DNA of 64,000 nucleotides from positions 186,001 to 250,000 of the forward strand of contig NZ_JAKNRW010000004.1 in assembly GCF_023072615.1 (NCBI RefSeq). Reading direction: 5' to 3'. The notes below the pieces were generated by a model that did not search any database, was not told the origin of the DNA, and was given only the letters and a program-made list of their open reading frames with translations. The position numbers were made by a program, and so were the translations under genes. The DNA comes from Pseudomonas violetae (GTDB lineage: Bacteria > Pseudomonadota > Gammaproteobacteria > Pseudomonadales > Pseudomonadaceae). This document shows, in pieces, positions 16,801-26,714 of the stretch. Every line of letters starts with the position of its first letter. Position 1 is the stretch's first letter.

Positions 16801-18383
16801 CCGCGTTCATCGACACCGGTGTCGGGGCGCAGCCTTGCTTCCAGGGCCTGGAGCGGCAGCAACCAGCGTAGCTGGCTGCAATAGAAATCTTCCTGGCGCC
16901 GCGAGGTTACCGGGTCGCCCATTAGTTTGGGCTTAATCAAGTCGGGGTAGTTTTTACCGATGTCCACTTGCGCTGAAAGGGTCGTGAGAAATTCTGCGGT
17001 GAGCCACGACGGGACTGTCTCGCCGCCCTTGAAAAACACCGTGGCCTGATAGGGCGCCACATTCTCCAGGGCGAAGTCGGCCAGTGTGACGACATGCTGG
17101 TCGAGCGGGTTGGGCAGGGTCAAATTGCCGGTGGTCATGCTGTTGGTGATTTTGATTCGCAGGTCGTCCAGGGGAAGATTCGCCGCGTCGAGCGCCCGCG
17201 GATCAGCCTGGATCGCTTCACTCATCTGCCGTTGCGCATAGTCAGTGATGGACGGTATCTCGGCCCGGGCCAGTTGGCTGGCAGGTTGACGATACAACAG
17301 GCCCAGCGAGCTGACGTAATGACCGTAGTCCTCAATATCTCTGACCGAGGCGTTGCGCAGCCACGGGGGAATAGCTGCGTTCAATTGCAGGAATCGCGCG
17401 GTTGCCTTGAGATCGGGTCCGGCGTCGGGTGCTAATTCTTCCTCTGCCGGCGTCTCTTGAAATCGCAAGGCACCAATGGCGTCCAGTTGTGACGACACCA
17501 AGGCCCACGCCATATGGTCAAAGATGTTGCCCTCGGGTTCGTAGAGCCGCCATTTCAAAGTGCGCTCGTCGGCGAGGTCATCCAGGCGACCGGGGAGCGA
17601 GTTACCTAATGCTTCCATCGAGCGGAACGACTCGTACGCCCGCTCGATGGTGTACATCACCAGTAACTGACGGCCGCGATGGGTGGCCTTGAGGACAACG
17701 CCACAGCCGATCAGCAGATGATCATTGGCGCTGGCCCCCTCGATATCGATATCAATGAGGCAGGCCTGGATGGCGGAAAAATCGCTGTTCAGATTTCTAC
17801 GGGTGCTGCGGTCCGGGTCGCGAAACACCTCCCGGGCCATCTCGCATTCAACCGCGTCCCAGCCCTTGACTCTCTGCACATTCAACATTTTGCGCAACGT
17901 GTCCGAGAACTCCTGCCAGCGGGCAATCTTGTGCCCCTTGGTATTCCAGAAATTCAGTTGTCGAGCCTGCATCTCGATGAACAGTTGCGCTGCCAGCGCG
18001 TTCAGGATCCTGGCAATTTGCTCGATGCTGACGTTGAGGTGCACTGGATTAAGGGCGTCAGGTTCAGAGGTCAAAAAATGCTCCCCTTCGAGAAAATTTG
18101 CCTTTGTTCCATATAGGCCCTGGCGTACGAGCACAGTGGTTAACAATTCGAAAGTGATAGGGCCTACCTCGACCCGGTCTTCCACAATCAGCCATTGAGG
18201 TGTGGCCAGCGTGGTTATTTCCGGGTCGATGTGCAGTTGTGGGTACGCCTCGTCCAACGCCTGACGTAGCAGTTGCGAAGCGACTTCGTGCAGTACTGGA
18301 CCGTGGCCGATCTGGTTCACCAGCTCATTGGTGTGCACCAAGGGTGTCGAATTATTTGCGGGTGGTACGGGGTTATTGCTCAT
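13848..18383 (-). CDS. Large DUF6543 (dermonecrotic-toxin-like) protein
   Basis: This 1511-residue protein starts at the ATG preceded by GAGG. Its N-terminal half resembles the Pseudomonas family annotated as dermonecrotic toxin/DUF6543 (for example the block around DDLADERTLKWRLYEP). Residues about 635-780 hold several hydrophobic helices, including VASNFLSGAVGTAVWVW and ISDILLALGIIL-like segments, which may insert in membranes. A long helical region follows (about 920-1250), and the C-terminus has the recurrent LWVAHFHYET block. There is no signal peptide and no secretion or immunity gene beside it. The family name suggests a toxin, but activity and target are unknown. It is a stand-alone gene, convergent with mocR. 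Confidence 0.7.
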   Translation of the reverse strand: MSNNPVPPANNSTPLVHTNELVNQIGHGPVLHEVASQLLRQALDEAYPQLHIDPEITTLATPQWLIVEDRVEVGPITFELLTTVLVRQGLYGTKANFLEGEHFLTSEPDALNPVHLNVSIEQIARILNALAAQLFIEMQARQLNFWNTKGHKIARWQEFSDTLRKMLNVQRVKGWDAVECEMAREVFRDPDRSTRRNLNSDFSAIQACLIDIDIEGASANDHLLIGCGVVLKATHRGRQLLVMYTIERAYESFRSMEALGNSLPGRLDDLADERTLKWRLYEPEGNIFDHMAWALVSSQLDAIGALRFQETPAEEELAPDAGPDLKATARFLQLNAAIPPWLRNASVRDIEDYGHYVSSLGLLYRQPASQLARAEIPSITDYAQRQMSEAIQADPRALDAANLPLDDLRIKITNSMTTGNLTLPNPLDQHVVTLADFALENVAPYQATVFFKGGETVPSWLTAEFLTTLSAQVDIGKNYPDLIKPKLMGDPVTSRRQEDFYCSQLRWLLPLQALEARLRPDTGVDERGYQFICDLIKPAPGTSPIALYPLTLTPQHRLFKTSDTVDNMFIISPRNTHNAPCLLYRPMFDEPLLQYPSRQNLLYALHQPGDLRDSVLAWLPDKALSFEYAQYVFPTGLPSPWLIAQQLVNPFQRAATFGRVAIQSVETTGNLLSALFKSNARALVDLADRQSQSNAEQRWSVLKDSGWALFDVASNFLSGAVGTAVWVWQTINQIQQALDAHEQGDSFIEWTSVSDILLALGIILSHHAVLRRQKVSSKPPIERLPREHAPGPSIGPVVTKLNSQVLAPDLPSSHLNALDLDGSIVRRTPTALGAYLDTLKVAAPDISNTSVTKLKAVPPSIYQHADRNYAQVGDRWFQVELRGDDEVYILYPNEPGHTGPRLMDSGKGQWVLDLRLRLRGGSGNAMSRHQEAADEQRRNHLDDLLQSFRILESTKEAQLRELHDDLQQAGTGEYDEKAAAYVEKLDSTIDEYRQALQQLSEWRTLGGTENYQQDLLRLSITLHRHLSLWFVIKGTEYGQAISVMTKAGKTEAIPRQTYIDNVQKATTLGQEMMDRLGLAQSTLEGMRAAGKFGIESAIKIRKLTPSFTELDLKANEIGMAQELCINEQASPLMQEARVAVGKIVVSAAKAAIVMAELVKIRGVPADLHSHIENLSALAETFADADQRINELAQTYPDLVKLPKLIELRNLIHEFAQLAQSRLEALLPEPEPVAPQTSVDRGQPAPSRQPIKVRKTRPRDPINNEPERTPEEPLKSFEPAIYQHPISSLNDQETIEAGIELNLDTGKFIERTRKDALLPRRIPADIQDVFDQQALKLEQAADNVDQAVINIKRNEGTDLPVGSLSAELRAGATRLRKEGVGVRADLYIRRKPTQSIFKWMHDHGQIEISRDQRGRIQTKGLGDYFQEYLIMNKARNEPLWVAHFHYETLTSPATTPTAAHLKVSETYLKTLSQDLQKVLGTFEPIDGVFRKINEPALRKLFLDLETTVQAAS

Positions 18384-18483
18384 GACGAAGACCTCGGGGC
18401 AGGGGGGAGGCATGGAAAGCCTCTTGATGCGCCGACGGTAATGGGGGGGCGAACCCGCTGGGTGGTAGATGTTTACGGCAGGC

Positions 18484-18510
18484 AAAAAAAGACCCGCTGC
18501 CTGGCGGGTC
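18484..18510 (-). terminator. Intrinsic terminator of the polyamine gene pair
   Basis: Read on the minus strand, GACCCGC-CAGGCA-GCGGGTC is followed by seven T residues, 18 bases after the stop of the binding-protein gene. Confidence 0.88.
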
Positions 18511-18527
18511 TTGGTCTCAATGGTGAC

Positions 18528-19628
18528 TCAGGTACCTGACTTGATTTTGGTCCAGGCCCGGGTCCGCGCCCGTTCCGCATCGCGCGGCAGGGGCTGCAGG
18601 GTGTACAGCGTACTCATCGCCGAATCGGTCGGGTACAGGTTGGGGTTATTGCGGATCGCCGGGTCAACCAGTTCCGTCGCGTCCTTGTTCGGGTTGGGGT
18701 AACCGACGAAGTCGCTCACCGGCGCAATCACCTGCGGTTGCAGCAGGTAATTGATGAAGGTGTAAGCGTCTTCGGTGTTCTTCGCGCCCTTTGGAATGGC
18801 GAGCATGTCGAACCAGATCGGTGCACCTTCCTTGGGCAGGTGCATGTCGACGGTCACACCGTTTTTGGCTTCCTTGGCGCGGTTGGCGGCCTGGGAGAAG
18901 CTGCCCGAGTAACCGACGGCAACGCAGATGTCACCATTGGCGATGTCAGCCATGTACTTGGAGGAGTGAAAGTAGGTGACATAGGGCCGGATTTTCATCA
19001 GCAGTGCCTCTGCCTTGGCGTAGTCCGCCGGCTGCTTGCTGTTGGGGTCCAGGCCGAGGTGTTGCAGGGCCAGAGGCAGGATCTCCGATGGCGAGTCCAG
19101 CAGGGCGACTCCGCACTGCTTGAGCTTGCTGATGTTTTCTTCCTTGAAGATCAGGTCCCAGCTGTCCACCGGTGCCTTGTCGCCCAGGGCGGCCTTGACC
19201 TTGTCCGGGTTGAAACCGATCAGGATGGTGCCGTACATGTAGGGCACCGCGAACTTGTTGCCCGGGTCGTTGGCTTCGATCAGCTTCATCAACTTGGGAT
19301 CGAGGTGGTTCCAATTCGGCAGCTTGCTGCGGTCCAGTGGCTGGAATACGCCCGCTTCGATTTGCTTGGCGAGGAACACGTTGGACGGCACCACCACGTC
19401 GTAGCCGGAGTTACCGGTCAGCAACTTGGCTTCGAGTGCTTCATTAGTGTCGAAGATGTCGTAGACCAGTTTGGTCTGGGTGTTCTGCGCCTTGAAGTCT
19501 TCCAGGGCCTTGGGGGTGATGTAGTCGAACCAGTTGTAGACGCGCAACGTTCGCTCTTGGGCGTGAGCGGCCCCACCGAGCACCGTGGCGCACAACGCTG
19601 GCGCGATAAGACGCTTGAGTCTGTTCAT
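18528..19628 (-). CDS. Polyamine ABC transporter substrate-binding protein (PotF/SpuD family)
   Basis: The 366-residue periplasmic protein has a signal peptide (residues 1-22, ending AAHA before QERTL), the [12 protein letters not shown] opening of the PotF/PotD family and the [15 protein letters not shown] segment. Its ATG follows GAGGA. It lies 13 bases after an acetylpolyamine amidohydrolase gene, the same pairing as P. aeruginosa PA1410/PA1409, so acetylated polyamines are the likely ligands. No ABC permease or ATPase gene lies beside it, so it probably feeds a transporter encoded elsewhere or acts in sensing. Confidence 0.92.
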   Translation of the reverse strand: MNRLKRLIAPALCATVLGGAAHAQERTLRVYNWFDYITPKALEDFKAQNTQTKLVYDIFDTNEALEAKLLTGNSGYDVVVPSNVFLAKQIEAGVFQPLDRSKLPNWNHLDPKLMKLIEANDPGNKFAVPYMYGTILIGFNPDKVKAALGDKAPVDSWDLIFKEENISKLKQCGVALLDSPSEILPLALQHLGLDPNSKQPADYAKAEALLMKIRPYVTYFHSSKYMADIANGDICVAVGYSGSFSQAANRAKEAKNGVTVDMHLPKEGAPIWFDMLAIPKGAKNTEDAYTFINYLLQPQVIAPVSDFVGYPNPNKDATELVDPAIRNNPNLYPTDSAMSTLYTLQPLPRDAERARTRAWTKIKSGT

Positions 19629-19641
19629 TGTTATTGTTTCC

Positions 19642-20673
19642 TCATTGAGCGCGTTCGAAGCCTTCAAGAACGTTCACCGCATTGATGCCGATTTCCTCCA
19701 CTGCATACCCGCCTTCCATCACGAACAGGGTCGGCAGCCCCAGCCTGGCGATGCGCTCGCCCATCGCCAGGTAGTCCGGGCTATCGAGCTTGAATTGCGA
19801 GATCGGATCGTCCTTGAACGTATCGACGCCCAGGGACACCACGACGATGCCGGCACCGTATGTTTCGATCTCTTTGCAGGCTTGTTCCAGTGCAGCGCTC
19901 CAGGCATCCCAGCCGCTGCCGGCGGGTAGCGGGTAATTGAAGTTGAAGCCTTCGCCTGCGCCTTCACCCAGTTCATCGTCGTAGCCGAGGAAGAACGGAA
20001 ACTCGGCTTCCGGATGGCCGTGAATCGAGGTGAACAGTACGTCGCTGCGCTCGTAGAAAATCGACTGAGTGCCGTTGCCGTGATGGTAGTCGACGTCGAG
20101 GATGGCGACTTTGCTGTGGCCTTGGTCGAGGAAAGCTTGGGCGGCGATGGCGGCGTTATTGAGGTAGCAATATCCACCCATCAAGTCGCTGGCCGCGTGG
20201 TGCCCCGGTGGTCGGCATAGGGCAAAGGCACTGTGAGCACCGCCCTGAATCTGTGCCTGTGCGGTCAGGGCTACTTGCGCAGCACTGTAAGCCGCTTGCC
20301 AGGTGCCGGCGGTAATCGGGGCTCCGCCGTCGAAGCTGTAGTAGCCGAGTTGACCGTGCAGGCTGGTGGGTCTGATCGCACGCAATGTCCGCGCCGGCCA
20401 GGTGTAGGGGAGCAAGTCGCCGTCAGTATTGAATTCAGTCCAGCGTGCCCAGGCGCCTTTGAAGAAGTCCAGGTAGTCGCGGCTGTGGATGCGTGCGATC
20501 GGGTCGAGGCCGAAATCTTTCGGCGCTTGCACGGGACCGAGGTCCTGGTGCTGCACTCGTTGCAGCACGTGGTCGGCACGCGAGGGCATTTCAAAGCAGG
20601 GCTTGAGTTGCCCGTCGATCAATTCGCAGCGACCGTGGTGCAGATGATGGTCGTCAGAGTAGATGGTCAGCAT
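19642..20673 (-). CDS. aphA: Histone-deacetylase-like acetylpolyamine amidohydrolase
   Basis: The 343-residue protein is a class II deacetylase-fold enzyme. Zinc and catalytic motifs are visible: CRPPGHHA, the [11 protein letters not shown] zinc motif, [11 protein letters not shown], and a final [10 protein letters not shown]. Such enzymes remove acetyl groups from acetylputrescine, acetylcadaverine and similar compounds. The start is the ATG after GGAG; the longer frame upstream has no family similarity. Together with the binding protein that follows, it would import and deacetylate polyamines for use as carbon and nitrogen sources. The AraC regulator gene upstream may control it. Confidence 0.93.
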   Translation of the reverse strand: MLTIYSDDHHLHHGRCELIDGQLKPCFEMPSRADHVLQRVQHQDLGPVQAPKDFGLDPIARIHSRDYLDFFKGAWARWTEFNTDGDLLPYTWPARTLRAIRPTSLHGQLGYYSFDGGAPITAGTWQAAYSAAQVALTAQAQIQGGAHSAFALCRPPGHHAASDLMGGYCYLNNAAIAAQAFLDQGHSKVAILDVDYHHGNGTQSIFYERSDVLFTSIHGHPEAEFPFFLGYDDELGEGAGEGFNFNYPLPAGSGWDAWSAALEQACKEIETYGAGIVVVSLGVDTFKDDPISQFKLDSPDYLAMGERIARLGLPTLFVMEGGYAVEEIGINAVNVLEGFERAQ

Positions 20674-20792
20674 TTCTTGTTCTCCGCAGGCTGATTCGGT
20701 TGAACACAGTCTTGCTCGCGCAGGGCGAGTCGGAGAACGGCAGGAAAGGCCAAAAGGGGATCGATGTGGCCAAAATAATTGACCGAAATTCG

Positions 20793-20934
20793 CCCCTCTG
20801 TGGCGAGGTAGCTTGCTCCCGCTGGTCTGCGCAGCAGACCCAAACCGAGTATCGCGTTCCTCCATTCAGACAGTGGGTGCAGTTTTACGACTGCTGCGCA
20901 GCCGAGCGGGAGCAAGCTCCCTCGCCACAGGGGG
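20793..20934. repeat. Long inverted repeat (REP-like pair)
   Basis: CCTCTGTGGCGAGGTAGCTT at the left and its near complement (AGCTCCCTCGCCACAGGGGG) at the right enclose a second stem built on CTGCGCAGCAG. It lies between the AraC gene and aphA. Confidence 0.75.
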
Positions 20935-20939
20935 AGGAC

Positions 20940-21932
20940 TCATGGTCTGAACTGACTTGGCGCTACGCCGCTCCAGCGCACAAACGCATGGCGGAAACTG
21001 GCGGTCTCGCTGAAGCCCAGTGCTTCAGCGATCCTGTAGATCGGCATCTGGTCTTCGCACAGCAGGTGTTTGGCTTGCTCGAAGCGTAACTCGTCGAGCA
21101 GTTCCTGATAGCTGCATCCCAATTCCCTGAGGTGGCGACGCAACGTTCGCGCAGAACAATTCATCTGCTGCGCCAGGCCTTCGAGGCCCGGCGCGGCATT
21201 GAGTTGCGCACGAAGCAACTGCCGGATGCGCCCCAGCCACGCCTGCCGTCCAGTGAACTCGAGGTTCTGCTTGCGGCAACGCTCGGCCATTGCCTGATGG
21301 GTGATGGTGTCGGCCAGTGGCAGGGGGTGATCCAGCCAGCGCTTGCCGAAGGCGAAAGCGTTGTCCCGCGCGTTGAATTGCACTGGGCAGTCGAAGTGTT
21401 CGGCGTAGGTCGCTTGATAGTCCGGTCCCGCATGCTCCAGGCGCGCCGCCAGTAAAGGCAGAGGGTGTCCGAGCAGGTCATCGCAAATGACTTTGAGCGA
21501 CACCAGGCAGAACTCTGCGTTGAATACTGCCAGTGCCGGGTTTTCCCGGTAATCGGCGGCGACGAACCAGATTCGCTCACCGTCGTCTTCCAGGCTCAAC
21601 TCGAAAAGTGTTCCCAGCAGCGCCGGATAGCGCATCGCCAGGCGCAAAGCGTCACCGAAGGTGGCACTGGTGAGGAGGGCATAACCGAGCATGCCGTAGG
21701 ATGAAACGTGCATTCGCCGGCCCAGTTCCAGGCCGATATCACGCTTGAGCGCGACCGCGTTGGCGCAGACCTGCATCTCTTGATTGGTCGTGATGCGCGT
21801 ATCCGCCCGGTTCAGATCCGCCGCACTGATACCGCTGCCGGCGAGCAAGGCGTCGCTGGACAAGCCTTTGGCCTTGAAGGCGTCGAGCACCAGAGAGACA
21901 GCGTTGAGGGTGGTGAGGTGGGAGTGGAGCAT
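20940..21932 (-). CDS. AraC-family transcriptional regulator
   Basis: The 330-residue protein has an N-terminal arabinose-binding-type (AraC_binding_2/OruR-like) domain (about 1-210) and a C-terminal AraC double helix-turn-helix (about 235-328; CSARTLRRHLRELGCSYQELL and IYRIAEALGFSETASFRHAFVRW). The domain layout resembles OruR and related Pseudomonas regulators that sense amino acids or amines. It lies upstream of the acetylpolyamine genes on the same strand, 266 bases away with a REP pair between, so separate promoters are likely but a regulatory link is plausible. Confidence 0.9.
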   Translation of the reverse strand: MLHSHLTTLNAVSLVLDAFKAKGLSSDALLAGSGISAADLNRADTRITTNQEMQVCANAVALKRDIGLELGRRMHVSSYGMLGYALLTSATFGDALRLAMRYPALLGTLFELSLEDDGERIWFVAADYRENPALAVFNAEFCLVSLKVICDDLLGHPLPLLAARLEHAGPDYQATYAEHFDCPVQFNARDNAFAFGKRWLDHPLPLADTITHQAMAERCRKQNLEFTGRQAWLGRIRQLLRAQLNAAPGLEGLAQQMNCSARTLRRHLRELGCSYQELLDELRFEQAKHLLCEDQMPIYRIAEALGFSETASFRHAFVRWSGVAPSQFRP

Positions 21933-21990
21933 GTTGGCTTCCAGCCTTGGGATTGACTGGAAGACAGCAATTTATATGCCGCGATTAAAA

Positions 21991-22083
21991 CTGTAGGAGC
22001 GAGCTTGCTCGTGATGGCGGTTGATCATTCAACACTGGCGTTGGCTGATACTCCGCTTTCGCGAGCAAGCTCGCTCCCACAGG
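21991..22083. repeat. REP pair
   Basis: TGTAGGAGCGAGCTTGCTCG and its inverted copy GCGAGCAAGCTCGCTCCCAC flank about 50 bases between ansA (left end) and the AraC gene. Confidence 0.8.
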
Positions 22084-22095
22084 TCGTGTGGTGTA

Positions 22096-23100
22096 TCAGC
22101 TGAGCTCGCCACACAGGTCCAGCTCGACCAGCCGCCGCACTTCAGCGGTGTCCAGCCCCCCACCCAGCAGCGCATGCAGCTTGCCGAACGCCGCTTCACG
22201 GGTCATACCGCCACCCGAAAGCACGCCAGCGCCGCGCAAACGGCTACCGGCCTCATACACATCCAGCTCAACGCCACCTTCATGGCACTGCGTCACCGCG
22301 ACGACGACCACGTCGTTATCCCGGGCCCGCGACAGCGCGGCGAGAAACTCGGGGTTGTCGCTCGGCCCGGTGCCGCTGCCGTAGCACTCCAGCACCAGGC
22401 CTTGAATGCCGCTGTTGAGCACGCCGTCCAGTTGCTCGGCACCAATCCCAGGGAACAGTGGCAACACTGCAACTTTCGCCAAGTGTCTTTGTTGCTGGTA
22501 GCCAAGCTGCATCGGCAAAACAGCGGCTTTCGCACCGCCACCCTGCCGCTCCAGGCGCTTGAATGGATGCCGACCGAAACTGCGCACTTTCGCGCAACGA
22601 GTCGGGTCCAGCAGTTCGCCGTGGAAGTACAAATGCACACCGGGGGCCAAGCCATGACCCAGCGCTACCAGCGCACCGCCGAGATTTTCCCAGGCATCGC
22701 TGTCAGCTGCGCCGGCCGGCAGCATCGAACCGGTGAAGCATACCCGGGCCTGCAAGCCGAGCAGCTGAAAGCTCATCGCCGCCGCGCTGTAGGCGAGGGT
22801 GTCGGTGCCATGAAGGATCAGCACACTGTCGCAGCCCTGGACATCGACGGCGTCAACCACTGCTTCACGCAATTGCTGCCAGTACGCGGGGCTCATGTTA
22901 GCGCTGTCGATCAGTGGCGACATCTCGCGAAAACGCCACTGGGGGACCACCAACTCAGGCTGGCTGTGCAGGTATTCGCGCATTCGCGCTTCGAAACCCG
23001 ACGCCGGAGCCAGGCCGTTGATGCTGGCCTGCATGCCGATGGTGCCACCGGTGTAGAGCACCATGACGAGCTGGGCGGCAGGGTAGGTCGAGGAATTCAT
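22096..23100 (-). CDS. ansA: Type I L-asparaginase
   Basis: This 334-residue protein lacks a signal peptide and matches the cytosolic E. coli AnsA type in length and motifs. The first catalytic threonine is in VLYTGGTIGM, the second in ILHGTDTLAYSA; the C-terminal domain has VTQCHEGGVELDVYEAG. It hydrolyses asparagine to aspartate and ammonia. The ATG is followed by NSSTYP; the longer frame upstream is REP sequence. The next genes upstream on the same strand are an amino acid symporter and aspartase, which together make an asparagine-to-fumarate route, although REP elements separate the genes and may split the transcript. Confidence 0.93.
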   Translation of the reverse strand: MNSSTYPAAQLVMVLYTGGTIGMQASINGLAPASGFEARMREYLHSQPELVVPQWRFREMSPLIDSANMSPAYWQQLREAVVDAVDVQGCDSVLILHGTDTLAYSAAAMSFQLLGLQARVCFTGSMLPAGAADSDAWENLGGALVALGHGLAPGVHLYFHGELLDPTRCAKVRSFGRHPFKRLERQGGGAKAAVLPMQLGYQQQRHLAKVAVLPLFPGIGAEQLDGVLNSGIQGLVLECYGSGTGPSDNPEFLAALSRARDNDVVVVAVTQCHEGGVELDVYEAGSRLRGAGVLSGGGMTREAAFGKLHALLGGGLDTAEVRRLVELDLCGELS

Positions 23101-23127
23101 GGAGGATCTCCGGAGAACGATGACTTC

Positions 23128-23226
23128 CTGTGGGAGCGGGCTTGCTCGCGAAAGCGGTGTATCAGTCGACATCAATGCCGCCTGACACTCCCTGTTCGCG
23201 AGCAAGTCGAACCGCCGCTCCTACAT
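23128..23226. repeat. REP pair with a damaged right arm
   Basis: TGTGGGAGCGGGCTTGCTCGCG faces TTCGCGAGCAAGTCGAACCG-CCGCTCCTAC, where the right arm is altered after AGCAAG, so the outer stem is broken. Confidence 0.7.
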
Positions 23227-23247
23227 GGGGTTTCGCACTTTAACCGA

Positions 23248-24699
23248 TCAGCGTTGCGCTGCGGGTACGCCTTGCGACTCAGCTTCAGCCTGGGTGGCTG
23301 CGGCTGGCGGATTGGCTGGCCAGGCTTTCAGGTCGAGGTCCAGGTCCAGGAACTTGCTGGAGTCGAATACCGGGGTCTTGATGCCGGCAGCGCGTTGGTC
23401 GTCGTAGTCGCGCAGGATACGCATGCCGATGTTAAACAGCAGGAACAGCGCGATCAGGTTGACGAAGGCCAGCATGGTCATGGTGATGTCGGCAAATGCG
23501 AACACCGTACCGAGGTCTTCTATCGCACCCCAGAAGATCAACACCAGCACCAGCGCACGGTAACCAATCAGCGCCTTGCGGTTTTCACCAATCAGGAAGC
23601 GCAGGTTGCTCTCGCCCAGGTAGTAGTTGTAGAGGATCGAAGTGAACACGAACAGCGACAGCGCCACGGAAATGAACATCCGGCCCCAGTCACCCACTAC
23701 GGCTGCCAGCGCGTTCTGGGTCAAGGCAATGCCATCGCCTTCGAAGCCGGGGGTATAGAAACCCGACAGCAGGATCAGCAGTGCGGTACAGGTGCAGATC
23801 ACGAATGTATCGAGGAACACGCTGAACGCCTGCACCACGCCTTGCGCCACCGGATGCTCGACCGACGCCACCGCGGCCACGTTAGGCGCACTGCCCAGGC
23901 CTGCCTCGTTGGCGAACACGCCGCGCTTCACGCCCATGATAATCGCACTGCCAATCAGGCCGCCAAACGCCTGATCGAGGCCGAAAGCGCTCTTGACGAT
24001 GGTCATCAACATGCCTGGCACCTGATCGAATTGCAGCGCGATCACGTAGATGGTCACGCCGATGTACACCAGCGTTTTCACCGGCACCAGCAGGTCGGCG
24101 ACCTTGGCGATACGATTGATGCCACCGATGAACACCAGGCCCAGCAGCACTGCCAGACCGATACCGGTGTAGGTCGTGTCGAGCCCGAAGGCGTTGTTCA
24201 GCGAGTGAGTGACAGCGTGAGACTGCAAACCGTTGAAAGCAAAGCCGAAGGTGATCAGCAGCAGGAATGCCATGATCATGCCCAGCCAGCGTTTCTGCAG
24301 GCCATGTTGGATGTAGTAGGACGGGCCGCCACGGTACTGGCCTTCGGAATCGCAGCGCTTATAGAGCTGGCCGAGAGAGCATTCGAAGAAGCTGCTGGAC
24401 ATGCCCACCAGAGCGGTCACCCACATCCAGAACACCGCGCCCGGGCCACCCAGGGTCACGGCGATGCCGACCCCGGCGATGTTGCCTGCACCGACGCGGC
24501 CGGCGAGGCTGAGCATCAGGGCCTGGAACGAGCTAAGTTGCCCGGCGCTGCTTTTGAGGCTGTCGCGGAACACCGCAAACATGTGGAAGAAGTGGCGCAG
24601 TTGTACGAAACGCGAGCGGATCGTGAAGTAGCTACCGAGCCCGACAATGAGCACGATCAGTACTTTTCCTGAGAGGAAGTCGTTAATGACTTCGAGCAT
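23248..24699 (-). CDS. Sodium:alanine (AGCS) symporter family protein
   Basis: The 483-residue membrane protein has about 10-11 hydrophobic segments and the AGCS signatures: YFTIRSRFVQLRHF near the start, SLAGRVGAGNIAGVGIA and the GGPGAVFWMWVTALVGM block. AGCS carriers import alanine or glycine, and sometimes other small amino acids, with Na+. The ATG is preceded by GAGGAATAATCC, a good ribosome site. Its position between asparaginase and aspartase suggests that it may bring in an amino acid used by them, but the substrate cannot be read from sequence. Confidence 0.92.
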   Translation of the reverse strand: MLEVINDFLSGKVLIVLIVGLGSYFTIRSRFVQLRHFFHMFAVFRDSLKSSAGQLSSFQALMLSLAGRVGAGNIAGVGIAVTLGGPGAVFWMWVTALVGMSSSFFECSLGQLYKRCDSEGQYRGGPSYYIQHGLQKRWLGMIMAFLLLITFGFAFNGLQSHAVTHSLNNAFGLDTTYTGIGLAVLLGLVFIGGINRIAKVADLLVPVKTLVYIGVTIYVIALQFDQVPGMLMTIVKSAFGLDQAFGGLIGSAIIMGVKRGVFANEAGLGSAPNVAAVASVEHPVAQGVVQAFSVFLDTFVICTCTALLILLSGFYTPGFEGDGIALTQNALAAVVGDWGRMFISVALSLFVFTSILYNYYLGESNLRFLIGENRKALIGYRALVLVLIFWGAIEDLGTVFAFADITMTMLAFVNLIALFLLFNIGMRILRDYDDQRAAGIKTPVFDSSKFLDLDLDLKAWPANPPAAATQAEAESQGVPAAQR

Positions 24700-24910
24700 G
24701 GATTATTCCTCGCTGTTTTTTGTGTAGGCAAATGCTGGGCGGGACAGAAACATCGCGTTACACCAGTTTGCGCGCAGCAAAACGGGCGAGGCGAAGGTTT
24801 CGTCCCGGTTCCAAATCGCGGGTTTGTTATTAGTTCGGGTTTCGCATGGGTTTAGGCCTCGTTACCAACGGCCGCTCACGCGAAGAGGGGCGGCACTATA
24901 CCCATGCTTT

Positions 24911-25000
24911 TCTGTGGGAGCGAGCCTGCTCGCGAAAGCGGTTTATCAGTCACATCTATTCCGGGTTGTCACCGCCATCGCGAGCAGGCTCGCGGCCACT
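24911..25000. repeat. REP pair
   Basis: TGTGGGAGCGAGCCTGCTCGCG and the inverted ATCGCGAGCAGGCTCGCGGCCA lie in the gap between the symporter gene and aspA. Confidence 0.8.
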
Positions 25001-25011
25001 GGTTTTTCGGT

Positions 25012-25048
25012 AAAAAAAAGGGCCTGGGGAGTACATCCCCAAGCCCTC
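25012..25048 (-). terminator. Intrinsic terminator of aspA
   Basis: On the minus strand a GGGCTTGGGG/CCCCAGGCCC stem with a short loop is followed by eight T residues, about 60 bases after the aspA stop. Confidence 0.88.
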
Positions 25049-25109
25049 AAAAGGTGAGAGGTGTCTAGTCCCTCGACCTGGTGAGCGGTGCTGCCAATAG
25101 CGCGTCGGG

Positions 25110-26534
<1,425 letters not shown>

Positions 26535-26714
26535 GATAGAAATCATCTCAATATGGACCCGGGCTGTGCCGGAACACTGCAAATGCTAGGCTTCTAGAGT
26601 GTTTTCGGCCAATGCTGTTAAACACTAACCTATGCAAATTCGGCATAATGCGAATGTGACGCCGTATTCGCGACGAGCGTGTGACCTAATTTGGTGCGTG
26701 TCCGGGAGGACTTG

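Noticed and set aside
22021..24672. 883-codon plus-strand open frame opposite ansA and the symporter gene
   Set aside because: It lies opposite two well-recognised genes, is rich in His/Gln/Arg as expected from GC-biased antisense frames, and shows no domain.
24700..24905. Possible glycine riboswitch before the AGCS symporter gene
   Set aside because: I looked for the conserved paired-aptamer cores on the minus strand and did not find them; only GC-rich leader sequence is present.
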